Of a stretch of 64,000 nt of DNA, positions 24,172 through 40,800 are shown piece after piece (position 1 is the stretch's first letter; every line of letters begins with the position of its first letter). The DNA is taken from assembly GCA_020055645.1 (NCBI GenBank), contig CM034548.1, forward strand, positions 36,816,201-36,880,200, written 5' to 3'. The position numbers and the translations under genes are program-made. Source of the stretch: Tomocerus qinae (lineage: Eukaryota > Arthropoda > Collembola > Entomobryomorpha > Tomoceridae). Below the pieces are notes generated by a model that did not search any database, was not told where the DNA came from, and was given only the letters and a program-made list of their open reading frames with translations.

Positions 24172-27100
24172 TCAAGGACGTTTGAATTTATCTAGTGGGT
24201 GCAGACCACATTTTGCTGTAGTAAACTGCTCATTCAAACGTATCCACTTGTTTGACACCCACTTATCTCCTAGAAGGACGGGACAGGCACCGTGTCTTGT
24301 GTTTTCATCTCCAACACCAGATTTATCCAGATTCCACCAAAATGCCGCTGCTCCCTTCTCGGGCCAAAGAGTTACTCCTGCACGAGGAAAAACAGTGGCC
24401 CCACCGGCTTCAACTTCTGACAACTGGACACAAAATTAAATCAATTATGAATCGATTGGACTTTACAAGAATTGCTATCATTATTTGCTGAGTTCAAACA
24501 TATTGAAGCTACAGTTATTCAAGTTTATTATAGAATTGAAGATTGAACTAACGTAAATCATGAGAGTTGCTACACGATCTCCGACGAATCGCTCCCAAGC
24601 TGTGTAAATACTTTTATCAGGGTTACTCATTAGATGGTCCGTGTGAGGCACATAAAGACCTCCTAATCCATAATTAGCAATCTAAAATTTAACAAGAAAT
24701 TCATTATCGACCTTGAATCGAAGTATGATATTCAATATCAGCATAAAATGCACATATAAAATAAAAATGATAATTACGGATAATTATTGGCCATACCTGA
24801 TAATCCTCTGCCTCTTTTGGCTGGAAAACCTTTAACCCAGTAACCAATTCGACCCGCTTGGTGATTTTTATCATTAACTTATGTTCCCAGTCTTTGATCC
24901 ACGCACTGAAAATATATTTAGTTAAGCACAAATTAATTAATCAGGGGTCTTAAATATAAATGATAAAAATCATACAAAGTAAAAACAGTTAAGGCGAGCA
25001 GGATACAGAAACAATAAATATAAAATGCAATATCATGTAAAACATTTGTTCGAAACTTAGAGCATAAAAAAGTCTTGCAAGGCAACATAAACATTTACAA
25101 ACTTTAAGAAAGCGGCTAGAAGAAGTTTAACTTACTTTTTACTAGTACGGACAGAACTTTTGATAAATGTTCCATTTTTAGTTTGATGCATGGATGAGCG
25201 AAGCTTTAGAACAAAAAATAGATAGCAAAGACAATAAAGAAGACATTAATTCAATAATTTCATTTTCTACATTTACATACCGGAAATGAGCAAAGCATTA
25301 GCTTAATAGATTAATTAAACGCTAATGAAATTATTCCATAAGCGAGTCTGAGAATGTTTTCGCGACTAATTGGATGAAAAAAAGTCATTACAGATTTGTT
25401 GTCGTATTAAATTATTTAGTTGAAACATTTTGAACAAATAAAAGTATATGGTACGTTTTTTGCTACGTTACTACTTACTACATCTACAATAATAATAGCA
25501 CACGGAGACAAGGAATGGAAAACAGAAACGCACTATAAATGGACAAAAACAAGTAAGAAGACGCCTAATATGCAAAAAGATGTGTGTAATAATAACGAAA
25601 TTTTACATGATAAAAGGCACACTTAAAGTTCACATTTAAATGTTAAGTAAGATTTGAAAAGTGGGGGACGAACTTTTGACTTATTCTCTTTTGGCTAACG
25701 ACATCCAAATTTCCATCCTGATGGTGTCTGTGGCGTGATCTGAGTAACTAAGATTTTTAGCGTTAATACAAATAACAAAAATGATCATATCAGTTTTAAT
25801 TTAATGCTAAAATATTTGAGTCTTCTTATCTGTGAATTTCTTATCAGCATCGCAAATTTAGTAAACCTAATAACCTTTGCTTTCATTGCCCTATATTTCC
25901 GGAATTAAATATATTTAACATGAACTTCAATCATTTACATACCTTTGGTTTTCCCAAACTAATCAGTTCCTCTGCTTGATTCTCAGTAATGAAATCATGT
26001 ACTATTACTACATACGGATCGTGGGATTCTTCCTCAATCTGTTCAACAAAAAAGAAAGTTGACATTTAGATAACATAACTACTCCCTTTCCTGTCCACAC
26101 GTATTTTTGTACACATTTACATCATGAAAATTGAAGTAACTTATATTAATTAACTAGACCAATATTTTTGGTAAACCCACGCATGCAGCAGACAATAGGT
26201 GAACTGCAACATCATGCTTTACGTTCTTCCATTTCCATAATAACCATAACATGAGATATGATTTAATTGAAACAAAAGCTTCACACGATGCAAGATAAAA
26301 TAGAATTCGACGTGTTTTCACTTATATTTTATTTTATAATTATCTTAACTGCCTTTATATGCAATCTTTTTGGGGTTTAGTAAAAGTTCAATGACAAAAC
26401 CTTCTAATAAAATCAAGATTATCAATGTGAATGTAGTCAATTAGGAACTTTATAAAGAAAATCTCACTTTTTTGCAACAGAATAGATAAGATTTTAAATT
26501 AACAAAAATTCACTCTTATATCTTTTTAAATGGCTCTCTCCAGGCTTATCATCAACTAATCGGTACAAAAACATTTTCTGGCGATATTATTATCATAATT
26601 TATAATATTAGACATCAGGAGAGTGAATCTCATTACACACTGCCCCAAGGTTAAGAAGATCTAACAGTGCTAAGTGCTTATGTATAAGTATGTCGAATCG
26701 AGTGTCATAACTCCCAATGTCGTAAGTTTCATTTAGTATCATAGTAAATCAACACTACTACACCTTACGCCTCTTTATGTGCCCAAATGGACTAATTAAA
26801 TATACTAATTAGTATTGAGGTTTCTACATAATATTACAAGTAGGATGATATGAGATTTTGTTTCTATATTACTTTACTTTCGCTACACCAAGAATAAGAC
26901 TCTAACAAAATAAGTTTAAAAGTTTAAATGGTTGAAGATACTATAATTCTTAACTCGTTCTCTGGTCTCCAAAGTTTACATAAAATAATATGTAGACATC
27001 CACTATGAAAATAATCAGCAATGATGCTATACAAATAAATGATACACCTATTAGGACGTTGTAGAGATGCGTTAAGGATACCTAGTCTGGTCTGCTTGTC

Positions 27101-30100
27101 AGATTTCGAATGTTTGTTCTTCCAATCGTGTACTTCATTATGCCCCAATTCTATTAAATGGTAAATACGAATACTAAGATTGTTTTATGGGTATATTTCA
27201 TCTAAATATATTGTCTTAACTTGTCTAGAGTTACATGAACTTCTTATCCTCGAGGTAAGTCGTGAAAAGTATAAAAAATCAACCCTTTCTATTGATTGAC
27301 AAAATGTATATACTATAACTGCTGAGTGATTTATACATTTGCAATTAATCATATTATTATACACCTATAGTTGGCTTATTTCATATAAAAACAAGAAATG
27401 TAGTAATAGTATTATAATATTATCTATTAAACGGTGTATACTAAGGTAAGAAGTTTCATATTTGCAATGCTAACCAAAGGACGCTATTCTTTACACAGAT
27501 TTGCAGATAGTTGATTACTGAAGATGCTACTCAAGTCAAACCAAATCGAGGCAAGTCAAGGACCATTCATGAAACATTCTTGCTAAGTGGCCACAATTCG
27601 TATTGCTTTGATTGCCTATACACTGCTTTTTGTGATACTGCAATACTTGTTTTTAACTAAGGAAAAGTGACTGGCACTACAGTCGATGATTTCTAATTGT
27701 GTCAAGTCCACAAGTCAACGCTATTTGCTTTCATATATTCTTTCCTATATCCACTATTTAATGTGGATTAGAATTATAGGAAGTTATGCTACGTTTTACA
27801 TACAGTAACATCCGAATACATCATATTACAAGATTGGATACATACATCTATTAAACTTGGCTTGGGCTCGACTTCATTCGACATTTATATTAAACTTACA
27901 ACTTATTATAATTGTTTGTGCTAGAAAACCGCATAGGTAAGTCATTGAAACAATATTCATGCCTAGAAAACTTACTTTCAGAGGAGATATGGTCAAGTAG
28001 GGAGATCCAAGATGCTTTAAGCGACATTTTAAATTCGACTCAATCGTATCCGGCTGCAATTTAGAAATTAGAAGAATTATTGAATTTTTTATTGGGTGAT
28101 ATGTTTAAAACAGAATAACCAAAATGTACAACTAAATCATTCATTAATTGATGTTTTTACAATAAAATCTTATAATATGTACCAATTTTATTTAGCAAGA
28201 AAATTTTTACATACTCGCAATTTTTCTCCCCTGCAAAGACGAATGTAGTGCTCAGTTTCTTCTTCTTCACTTTGCCTTTGAAATAGTTTAGGAACAAAAT
28301 TTTCGACTCGATTTGCATTGTACTTAGTATTTCTTGCTAGTTCTGGGTTGATTGGTACAGGATTGGTTTTCCAAGTTACCCCTCGTGGACCTTGTCGTTC
28401 TAAGATATCGTCGTGCTAATAATGTAACAATTAATGACAATCAAAATTACATGACTGGTAAGGAGATAAATTGATATTTTCCAAACAATTCATAATTAAA
28501 AGAGATTTCTATTTACTCGCAAATTATGGATACTACAAACCAGACCTATTCCTCCTTCTTACAAGTCAAACTAAAATTTGGAGGTTAGGAAGGTTTCTAG
28601 TCTGCATTAATTTCTGAGTGGAGAATAGGTAGAGGTACGTATATATTATGGTAGCTTTTTTGGAGCCTTGCTTGTGAGGCAAGTAAAGTGATTTTTAGTA
28701 AATTCTATGGAGCCTTCTCCCACCATTGTACCTGAGATAATACCAAATTCCGCTAGATGCTTTATGTCACTGCAGGTAAAACATAAGGGACTTTTACAAT
28801 AGAATAGGTACTCCCTTTGTCCTTTGAAAAATTGAAGTAATTGCACAAAGTAACCTAATGCATACTATTGTTTCCCATTTGTCACAAATTTTATGTTATT
28901 ATCCACAACAATTTCTTTTATATCACAAGTGTACCGATGAAGCACAACTAATTGAAGGAAAAGTGATTGTCTCTATCCACTCAGATGATAAATATTAGAT
29001 ATTATTATCATGGGATTTAGAGGTATGGAATTGTAAAAATTATTTTCTGAAGAATTAGTTCTTTAACTTCATTTGTCATGCTTTCTTATTCTGACAGTTT
29101 GTTAGTATAATTCATAACGGTTGTTTACCTGTATCTTTTGACTTACAGTTTCAATTGCAGATTGGAGAGAAGGAGTGATTTCTGCAAGTAGACTAGATTC
29201 GTTTGTTTCTCGGTTAGCTATAAACTGTGCTCCTTGTAACCATTGAATTGCCCGATGATATAAGCCTTGTGTAAATGCATGCTTCCCAAGAAATAGCATG
29301 TCTCTTGCGCTTAGTCCATGGGACCCTTGAAATTCTGAAAAGATAAATTTTCCTTTAGACACGTAGCAAATCAATTTAATCCGCATATTTATTAAACGTG
29401 GCTATTATATGTTAATTGTAATGCTATGTGAACAATAAACAGTAGATCTACTACTATCGGTAGCATTATGCTTGGTTTTGGCTCTTTGGAGAAAATTGCA
29501 TATTTTCATGTGGGCCAATTTTAGGGTACATAGCGTGACAAATCATTATTTAAATTGCCGAGAGTTTAACATTCACAATACTACTTATATTCATTTCATA
29601 TCCATAAACTCTACTTAACGATGAAGATTTGGTCCATGATAAGAGTATGATTATTTCAAGGTTTTATTTAAGATTGGTCATGATGTGCAGGAGCTTTTAC
29701 TTGATGGATATTGCAAAATTGCTATTAATAACTGAGATTTCCGCTGCCATTGTGCAGAAACTCAGGACTTGATACGAAAAGAGACAGTAAGTAATAGCTT
29801 CCAATACAATTGAGGAAGTATTTAGAGTTGTGTGAAGTTGAACACAGAAATGGTACATGTTTCATAAAGCTCGAAACGGTTAATAATTTTATTGATACAC
29901 AAATAATAATAAGAGGATAAGTAGTAAGTAGGGTATAAGGAGAACTAACTCTTATGAAATGAGTTTTATTTGTAGATTAGCATAGCAATTAGTGCTGGGT
30001 ATGACATTTATATACTTTTATGGTACAAACTACGTACCATTCACATAAAAAGGCCCAAATATGGATTTTCAAGCAGTAAATACATTTTAAGTTAATCCAA

Positions 30101-31765
30101 CATCTAGAACGATTAGCAGTAGAGAATGGACATGCACTCACACTCGTATTTACCAAATTTACCATGCATGCTTAATAAATGCACCAATTTCTTGCTTATT
30201 TGATGCATGATAGTATTATGTTATCATGGTTTTCAAAAACGTAGTTCAGGAAGTTAGAGTTTCGCACGGTTTGACGATAACAAAAACTTACTACTGAAAG
30301 TGACTTATCATTCATAATACTACTTTGCATTCGCAAAATACTTTATTGTTTTTATATTTTATTGCCCACTTGAAACGAAGTGGTCTTTAGATAAAGAGAT
30401 ATCAACATAAATATTCATTGTATTTAGTTAGTAGTTAAATTTAAAAAAGTGAAAATATTTAAGTGAATGCCTAATACTTGTTCAAGCTTTCATAGTCTTA
30501 TCTTACTTACTATGCTTATTCTTGTATGTCGTTTTATGTGTGACTACTATTAGAGTCTGATATGTACGTAGATGAACGAGATGTAGACTAGCTATCAACA
30601 TAGTAGCTGACCTATTCCCTCGTAAAATACTCATAATAATATATTAATTACTACTATTATTGGGAACATAATTCAAACGTGTAATTTGTACTACTAAATT
30701 ACTTATAGTATTGCTAAACCCTTTTACTATTGACTATGCTAAACATTTAAAACTTTACTATAGGGCTACCAAACATGGGTCCTAATATCACACTATTTAC
30801 CCACCCCTACCTCCCTATTTTATTTACAACATGATTTGCAAACTACTATTACAGGAGGGTATCTGTATTTATTATTATACTAGTGAACCCAGCTAAGGGG
30901 GCAAATCTAGCACTCAAGAGAAATTCAGCACGCCACCCATCACAGTAATAAAAACAATTTCGAAAACATCCCATTAGGTTGTTAACTTTGTAAATACAAA
31001 GTACATTTAAATTAATACACCTTTATTTTCTACAGTGGTTGGAAAAATTAACTGCAGCCCCAACTTCCTGATAAAAAGGAATTTCCTACACCAAAATAAT
31101 AACTGTAGATAGTAGCATCAAATATAGGGAACAATGAAAGACTATTTCCGAAAAAACTCCCACAAAGTTACCAAAACTTTTAAAATCGAAAAAATAAGAT
31201 CCCCTCTAGGATTTTGGAAAAACGTTCAAATCCCATGAGTACAACTTACGAATAAATATTTTTAAAGAATAGTTAATTACCCAGTGCTGTTATTTAATTC
31301 TACAAAAAGATATCCCAACTGGCACAAAGGAATTAAGAGGGTAGTAAAAAGTAAACCTAGCTCTATTAAAAAATGTTGAATAAGTTTTTCGATATTATAG
31401 CAGAACCAATTTGGGTTAGAAGTTTTGAAATGCTATTTAATACGCACATTACGATCATTACGAAATGTTCCCTTTCGCTAATAATTTCCATTCGATCCCC
31501 ACTAACCATTCAACCTTCTTATGTAAACTATTATTATTTAGATGTTATAACAATAATATGAAACGACTCATTTCGTTGGTTTAGAGGAATTGGGCCTGCG
31601 CATTTTACTTTTTTTGCTTTTAAGGAGCCTGCATATATTCCGTGTGCAGTTAATGGGAAGAGGGGATACCCAAAAGTGTTGCAGTCAGCACTTGCGTTAC
31701 ACATGTGGGAGGGGGTTTTGCTTTACGTAATATATGCAGGTTCCCTAGGTTCTCCCTACCACACG

Positions 31766-31822
<57 letters not shown>

Positions 31823-34800
31823 AATATATATAGACAGGTAAATTTATCAAGTCTGCGATTATATATAGAGATCCTTAAGCAGGGTATCAGTATAAGCAGA
31901 TAAAAATAATTACTGTAATGCTACGACTGTAAAAATTTATATCAAAGAATTTTATCTAAAGATATAGTTTAATAGAGTTTTAAAATTTTGTGAAAAAGAA
32001 GTTAAAGTTGAAATTAAAATATTTGCAACGATTATTCTTCTATTGATACCTTCACTGATTTTTAATACTATACTAAGATAGCAATGTCGCACAAGTTTAA
32101 TTTGAAGTAAAATTTCTACTCAACGTAAATTACCATAACAATGACATTATAAACTTTAATATTATAGGTATAACAGCTTAGTTAAGAGAGATGAGGAATT
32201 GCAGCGTACATTATTATATAGTTGATATATTAACATTTCGTTCACCAACTTATACAGAAGTACCCAACAATAGCAAAAACGACTACTACTTTGAAACTGC
32301 ATAACACAGCAGTAAAGAAAACCAAGATGGATCATTAAATCGTCGTATATTGAAAACAGCAAATGGTAGACATTACCATACTGCTCATGCTATAATAAAT
32401 CAGCTTTCACGATGTGCATATGTCCTGTATGTATTATTAAGTATGTCGTCTAATGTGGGTATTGAAAATTATATAATCTTACCGATATATGTGGTAATAG
32501 GTAGGAAAGAATTGGAATTACATATGCAGAAGAAGTATTATATCGTAATGACTATGTTTCAGTTGGAGGAAGTGAAAGTGAAAAGAATCTTTAATTCGTT
32601 ATGGCTTACCTTACGTGTTAAAGATTGCTTTTCATGAGCCACTACATGAAATAATTTTGTGGGTCGGATCAATGCTAAATTATCCAAAATCTAAATGCAC
32701 TCATATTCTATCTAAATGGCTACCTTTCATGCCAAGAGCTATGACCATAATAGAGATTGGATACCATTATGCAATTTTGTAATATTTTCCTTTTTACAAA
32801 TCGCCTTAACTAGCGAGAACGAAATTTTTTGACACATTCAATATTAAATTCGAAATCTATATGGTATTTACTTAGAAAACCTGTATTCTCTATCCTCCCT
32901 TGATAATATACTATTCTCATTGGTAATCTTATTGTTATGTGAAGATGAGCAGCATCTGTAAATTGGCATTCACTTATTGTGTAACTCAAAAGTCCAATTA
33001 CGAGTTCTTTTATTTACACTGATGCATGATGGCAACTTTTATTTGACATTTACATTATAGAAGTTTAAAGAAAGTTTTACTCATCACTTTAAATAGATAC
33101 TTTTAAAAAAACAGTATAGAAGTAATAACTATAGTTATGTACAAATAAGCGTTGACATTTTTGCACCATTAAGTCTTTCTGCTCTGTAGTAGAAAACAAG
33201 CTTAATAATTTCCTTTTATTTGCAGTTTCTGTATTAACGCTTAATAAATACGCATTTTTGTTACGATTGAATTCATTGCACGCAGAATAATTTTTGTTGC
33301 TTCGTTGTTACCATTTAACACTTTAAAGCATCCTTTATGGAAGCTACTGCTTTATTATTATGATTTATTGATTTCATACCCACATTCCCTTCACTGTATT
33401 CCATTTCAAGTCTCGAATTCCTTAGCAAAATAATTTACTGAGATAGTTCATGAAAAACTTTAAAAACTTTCTTATTCGAGTTTTATCATGGTAAAATGTT
33501 GATCAATTAGGCCGAGTTAAGGATATCATTACCTGTAGTAAGAGCAGCCATTTGTTCGGGCAGGTTAACCACACCGTCAGAGAGATCTTCCATTTTAAGT
33601 CTATAAGTATCCTGAAGTCTGACTAGTGCTTGGGCAGCTCCATTTAGGTCTTCAGAACGAGGAAAATTGTTACTGTCCCGATAAGATTCTATCCAAGAGT
33701 AAACTCCTGAAAAATTTCAAAAATAATTGAATAAAAATTATAACCACTCGAAGTTAACGATTTTCACAAAGGAAAAAAATGTACTATTTAGGCACCTACC
33801 AATTTTTATAGGTTACTAATCTATACTCTATGCCCACCAACTACAATGTATTTTGAGGTATTTCCATTTGCTTAGTATTTATGTTTCCGTCTTCACAATG
33901 AATTGAAATGCGGATGATAAAAAGTTCAATTGTATAGGGTGTAATACCTACAGCATAGTTGCTGAACTTGATTATCGTTTTGTCTTTATTCACTCTTACA
34001 CGTCCTGTTCTGTTCTATTTATGCTAATGTTTCTGCAATTAATTTATTGCAGCTTTCAATCAAACAATTTAAGTTATAATGAATGTCAGAATTATATTAA
34101 ATCGACTGTAAGATAAACAATTTATTTACAGCCCTTACACATATCTGTCTTGAAGACAATGATATGACAAAAACACCGATATATGCTAAGCCTATAGTGA
34201 TTATTTACACTTGAATGAAATTAGAAGTCAATTATAATATGACCTAAATAAGCGCTGTTTGTCAAGAGTCAAGACATTGTTTACGCATTAATAATGCAAC
34301 GCCAAGCTAAAGTGTGGCCAGACATTATCTCCACCTTTGTTAATTCATTCTGTCGCTAAAAGTCACTTTCCGCATTCATCCAACGTTATAAATCAACTGG
34401 TAGTAGTACAACAGTGCAAGTAGTATAGGAAGGCCCACGATACACAATATAATATACCCAACGAGGTATTTAATTGTAAAATTACAAGCTATGATAGTTT
34501 TAAGTGACGCTTCTTAATAAATAACTGATAAATGATACTAGAGAATTGATAAACACTACATATCTGCATAATGTTTAGTACTTCCCATTTGGATATCAAT
34601 TTGTTTATATATACATTTGAGACCATCATAAATTATTTACCTATACTTTACACTACTTTATGCTATAATATTATTTAGGTATAGTTACACTTATCAAAAC
34701 ATTATAATGAATATAGAAACACAAACAAGAAATGGACACAAATTAGTACATCACTGAATTAAATAAATGTTTTTAACAAATAAATTGGCACGTTGTAGAA

Positions 34801-37800
34801 TGTAGCTAGTAGAAACAATTACATTTGTCATGCATTTTCGTGTAGGTAGACATTGTCTCTCGGTATCGGCAGACTGTCTGTACGGATGCGGCAATGGTTG
34901 TACTTGTACTTGTGAGTATTATGTTGCATCTATTGATTGTGCAGATTGTACCTACCAACGTGTTTAATAGAATAAGTAGAGTCAGACAGAAGTAAAGAGA
35001 GTTGCTGAGTAATTGTAAGCTTGGTCTTTATTGTCAGAGTAAACATTTTATAGTTGAGTACAAATGAAGTTATGTCAATCTCTAATTTGCCCATAGTAGT
35101 ATTATAAGGATGTACTATTTCTACAATGCCCCTAAAAGCAGCACCCCTGCGTCTTTTTAGTAATGCGAACTACGACGAGTACTATTTTATATTTACATGA
35201 ATATTAAGTGTTTACAATGACAGCCAAGCTGCGTTTACTATCGGTACACGCATATACAAACAATATGACCATCATTGTCTCTATTTAGTCTCAAAGTCTT
35301 GAATGCAACTAGTGAGTCTGTTCAAAGAGTTTGTTTATGTATGAATTAGAATTGTCTTATCTCAATTCTTCCTCGGTTGACTCTTCCATCGATCCATCTC
35401 TCCACACGTAAGTACAATTGAATGCAACGGTCGTAAAGTCGGCATTCTCCGCATGTATGCCTATTATTGTCTGATGTATGCAATGTCTCTTGCATTTTTG
35501 CATTCAGAACAACGCTAACAAAGCAGTAGAAAGTTATTTTGAATAATAATTCGTCTATGAATGTATTTGTATGTGCTTGCCATTCCTATGCTCTTCTGAC
35601 TCTTGCTGAACCAAGAGAAGGAAAAGTTTTTTAAAAGTTCCAATTCTTCAACACGTAATTTTAATATACCAGTCGAAGCCATAAAATCTATACGAGTATT
35701 TCATATTCAAACTAACTTTACTATACCTACTTTTTGAATTAGTGCCACGCATTTTCTTCAGCATGTATTAACTTTGAGTTAGAGAAGCAATCTCTAAGCT
35801 TGGTATTCAATTATTTATATATACATACAGGTAACTCTATGCTTATGGTAATTTTTCAATTTTCTTGTGGACTACTCTTGAAGAATGGCCCCAATTATTA
35901 TCTGACAACAGTTTTTGATTTGATTTAGCATCTTCTAGTTCCTTCCTACTCGCTTCTGCAATGGGAATGATTATTTCACAGACTTGACCATTCTAATGCA
36001 TCTGTAATGATGATAAGTGCATAAATGCAGTCTAGCTATTTCGAATTGTATACATATTGGATAAGATTTCTATTAATAGATACTCAACGGAGATATCCTC
36101 ACCTAGTAAATTTAGATGTAGTTTTAAAGTACTTCCGATTGAAAAATAGCCCCTGTAGGCTATACTCGGTAGCATCTTTTTGAAGTCAATGCTTTACAAG
36201 TCTTGTACCATATGAAAAATGCAATGCTGTTATTCATTATTATTACGAGGGTTATTAGGAGATGTTAAGTAATAAACTATAGTTATGTGTTAGCTATGAA
36301 AAAGTTAAATCTAGCCATATTGATGCAATCAACTCAGAACAGACTGCTGTAAAGATATCTGCTTGATTGCCCATTTTTCTTATTTCTTAATTATGATATT
36401 CGTACATGAAGCAATCAAATTGCTTCTCTTGGATATTACATGGTGATGCTATTCATCGTCAGTTCTTTGTACATATCAAAAGACAAAAGAAAAATACCTC
36501 AAGTGTGTTTCATATAATAAAAGCGAGATTATTGGATGTCATGCTATGTGAGTCTAGCACTAAATTCCATTCTGGCGTGTATATGATTTCAATAATACAA
36601 TGCGGTTTTTATGTGAACTGAAATATACTGTTCAAACTACGTAATGACTTTTATGTGATGGTTATAAATAGGCGTAGGTGATCTTTCATCAAAACACAAG
36701 AATGCTATCTGTCTGACGGAATAGGTAATCTCTTTTCTGATGAATGCAAGTGTCTTCTTGTCTATGCTAAATGAATTGAATAGGCGAGTTGGCTGGTAGA
36801 ATTGGTTGTGTGAAATGTATGATATGGCAGGTAGTGATAGGAATATCGTGCATAATCGGTTAAATCTCCACAGTATTCACGCTTGAAAACAGAAATCTTG
36901 TATTCTCACCCATTTAGCACAGGAGGTAGGTAGGTAACTGATTGTGAGTACTGAGGCAAGGCAGACGAGCGAGACAAGACAGCCAAGCCAGAACCATTTA
37001 GACTATTTTATTATGCATCTTACAGTTTTCAGAGAACTAATCAAAAATCTGATGCCTGTGAAGCTAGTGTAACGCCGTGATTACTACAATTCGAATGCAT
37101 TATTGACTATAGAGTATATTTATAGATACTGCCATTTAAATTTCCTATATTTAAAATTGCCTATCATCCTCCCATATATTACACATGTGTACAATGATCA
37201 TTACACTACACAATGATTCCGTATCATTCGACTACCATATACTTACGAAAAAAATTCCGTTTGATTGATGCATTTTAGAAGCAATGCAGTATCGGAGTGA
37301 AATACTGACTGGAGTAAAGCAATTTAAAGCAAATAATATGCATACTGATTTATTTCTTCATTAACATCGATTTGTAATAATTAGAAAGGCATGCTATAAG
37401 CATCTATGAATAAAGTGAGTGGAATAGTTAAGCAAAAGATGAGACTATTGCTAATCGCATTGACTCCTAGGACTCCTGCATCACATCATGGATATAGATA
37501 TTCATTTTGTGCCTGTGTGATAGTAATAACTCGCAAATGATACACCATAACGACATATACATAATATTTGTACTTTATAGTATGGTGTGTGATTGTTAGT
37601 AAGGAGTAGATTGACGTTGTGTGATAGGTATTTGAAAGAAGAAAAAGTCGGTCATGTAACTGTGAGTTGCGTGTTTTTCAAATTCTCGTTATAGCCAAGA
37701 CCAACTGCAACTGTCGAATATATCATCGTACTACTTAAGTCAGTATCATCTTGTTCATCGAAAGTTTGTGGCCATGTCAGTTTTTTGTTCGTGTGTGAGG

Positions 37801-40800
37801 ATGGCGAGATGTACTGATATTAACGTGTGTGGCTACTGTACTGTAATTATTGGTGCAATTCCTGACTTCTTTCTTGTTAGTACATTCAATAACACCATTT
37901 GTGGCACTGTGGCTACAATTTTTACAAATATTGCATGAATTACATCTTAATGACTAGACTTTTATCTTGGCTACTCATATTTTACAAGCAATTCACAAAA
38001 TATGACCTAGAGAATTTGCGTTTAGCTTGTTCTTATGCTGTAATGTTTAGTTACTATTGTTAGGCAGGTTGTAAAAGAGTAAGTATAGCACATTACTATT
38101 TATTACATCACTGATCGAGAGATTTTAAATTTTGGAATGGAATCCATGTATTTGAATTCTACTATCTTCTTTAAATATCTTTTATTCCCCTACAATATAG
38201 AGTGCATCGAGTAGGTTAACATCTTCATAGCCATTCATATGCTAATAGTGCAAATTTCAAGCACTTTAAACATAACATTGATAAATACCTAACTACAACT
38301 AAAAATAAGGTAGCAAATATTCACATTTCTACATAGTAATGTAGTCCCTTTTAATGGCAAATAATTTTTGCATTCAAATTAATTTTTTTTAAATTAGCAA
38401 GAAGAAAATATTTGCTGGTCCGTACTTTATAATTACTTTTCATGTTCAAAAATTGCCATTTCTAAATACCTGTGTCAAATTACAAAACATTTTACAACTA
38501 TTGACCGACAATAGTATTGACTTAAAACTGATTGACAACAGGACTTCGATTCGCATATTTTAAATTTAGTATAGCAACAACTAAGACAAATAACTACTAT
38601 TCTATGACTTCCTTAATATGTTTGCAACAAAAAGGGTAACTCAAGACTGCTAAAAATGTCATATTGACAAATAAGTAGAATCATACAAAAGCAATTGCAT
38701 AAGAAATTCCTGTTACCGCAACATCATCAGAAATAGACTTACATCAGATAAACCTGAATCTCAGCAAATAAGTAAGGACAGTAAGAAGATGCTCTTGTAG
38801 ATACGAATAAGATGCAAAGCCGTCTTAGTATGGGATAATCTGATAATGCATCGAAAAAATACATTAGCATGCGGTGGCATAGACATGCCATTAACATAAT
38901 AATCACACTGAATTATATTAGCACAGAAACGGAAAGAAGCTTTGTGGTCACATTTTTTCAATTTGTTGGTACAACTGCCGCAAGAAAACAAATACGATTT
39001 AGTTCATGACACATGGCGAGTATCTGTATTAGTAGTCCGATATTGGTGGGCACCTGTTATTTTTACGTTTGTAAAGAAATCTGTTATCTATCTCATTATT
39101 TACATGGCTACGGTACAGCATTATTATTACACTTTATTCTTTGTGTGACTATTTAGCATTTGTCAAACAGTAATAATTGTATCTGCAGAGGAGTTTTAAT
39201 ATTTGTAGGTGGCAAGTCTTAGTCTCCTATGCAAATGATAGCTCTCTCAATATTTGCTAATGGAAGGCTTTTGAAGACATCTGTCTTCAGTGACCATATA
39301 AATTGTGTATAATATTAGTTTTATTTTTCTAACGGATGAGTGATTTACTGAGTTAGTGATAGTCATCCATAACCCTAATATGTAGCACACCCCATGCAAT
39401 GCACATCGGCGACATTTCCTCAAATCTCTTTAAAAAATAATTAGTCACACTCGTACAATGCATGTGTAATGCAATGCACCACATAGAGTGTAAAACACAT
39501 TAAAAATACATTTTATCATCTTGTTTTGTATTTTTGATGTTTGTCAATGCACCCAATATTGTAATACTCCTAATCTCTGTCATTGAGATGATTAGCGGTT
39601 ATGGTGAGTATTAATGCAGTATTTGCTATGCTGCGCTACATTGCTCAAGAATGAATAATAATGAGTCATGAGTTAATATCAGATGCGACAGATCTTCATT
39701 CAGTATCTTCACGTGAAGGTGTGTATAGGACTTGTCAGTTATACCTAATATAGAAAACTATTCGCAAAGCAAAGATCGTTTTGGTTGTGCTATTTTATTT
39801 ATCTACTTGCAATTGCAACCCTTCATTTTTTTTAAAACTACATCTGCAGCACATAGAATGTTTTCTTTCTACAATTTCATGGGAACTTTTTTCAATCTTA
39901 AAGTTCTTATGGACTTTTTTCAGTCTAGAATTTTGTAAGAACTTTTTTAACCTGAGATTTCTTAAATCCTTTTCCCTCTAAAATATAATAGGAACCTCAA
40001 CGAATTACCAGTGCCACATATTTTTGCATTTAATTATTAAAATAATTTAAATGGATTAATTACTGAATTGTATATCTTGGGATGTTAGGGTAATATAGTA
40101 CTTAGTCCAAAATAGCATGAAATGACTTCTTATGCTCTTAATGTTGATTATCGTGTTAAATAAGCATAGAAAGACCTCTCCTAATATCATTTCCTTATTA
40201 CATTAAACAAATTCTTGAATATTAATAAAAGTAGGTAGAATGGCAATAAATAAAAAGATTTGGTTGAGGTTGATGACATAGGCATTTGCTTCTATGGAAC
40301 GCTGTATTGTATGTTTGTTTGTATAACTGATCTAATAAAAACTTTGATGAATGCATTTGTGTAGCATTTTCCACCCCTAAAGGAGAACCTGAAGATGTTG
40401 ATAAAAATGTAGCTAATAGCGTGAATGTGATGATAGTTGCGTTTCACATGTAGGAGTTCACTGCACAGAACGTTTTAGTTGAACGCTATTTGTAAATTGT
40501 ATTGTACAATACTATTGCACTTATTATACTTATTAGGATCGAAGCTTTGCTTAGTATCCTTATGAATTTGTCGCCGTCACTCTGGCGATCGTCTGATCGT
40601 CTGGTCGTCCGGTCGTCCACTATTGGCAAGGAGCAAGTATATCTTTGCAGTGGCATAACTTATTTCAAATCTGTTTTTTGCATACGGTAGGAAATGTATT
40701 CAGGAGCAACCAGTTATCATTAGAATTCAAATTTGATGCATCCCCTGGTTTGTGGAAATTATATAAATACAGAAGGTGAGGCAGACAGTAATAGTACGGC

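Noticed and set aside
25420-25626. 68-codon plus frame with a signal-peptide-like start
   Set aside because: Lies antisense within a P4HA intron, low-complexity hydrophilic tail, no homologue recognised.
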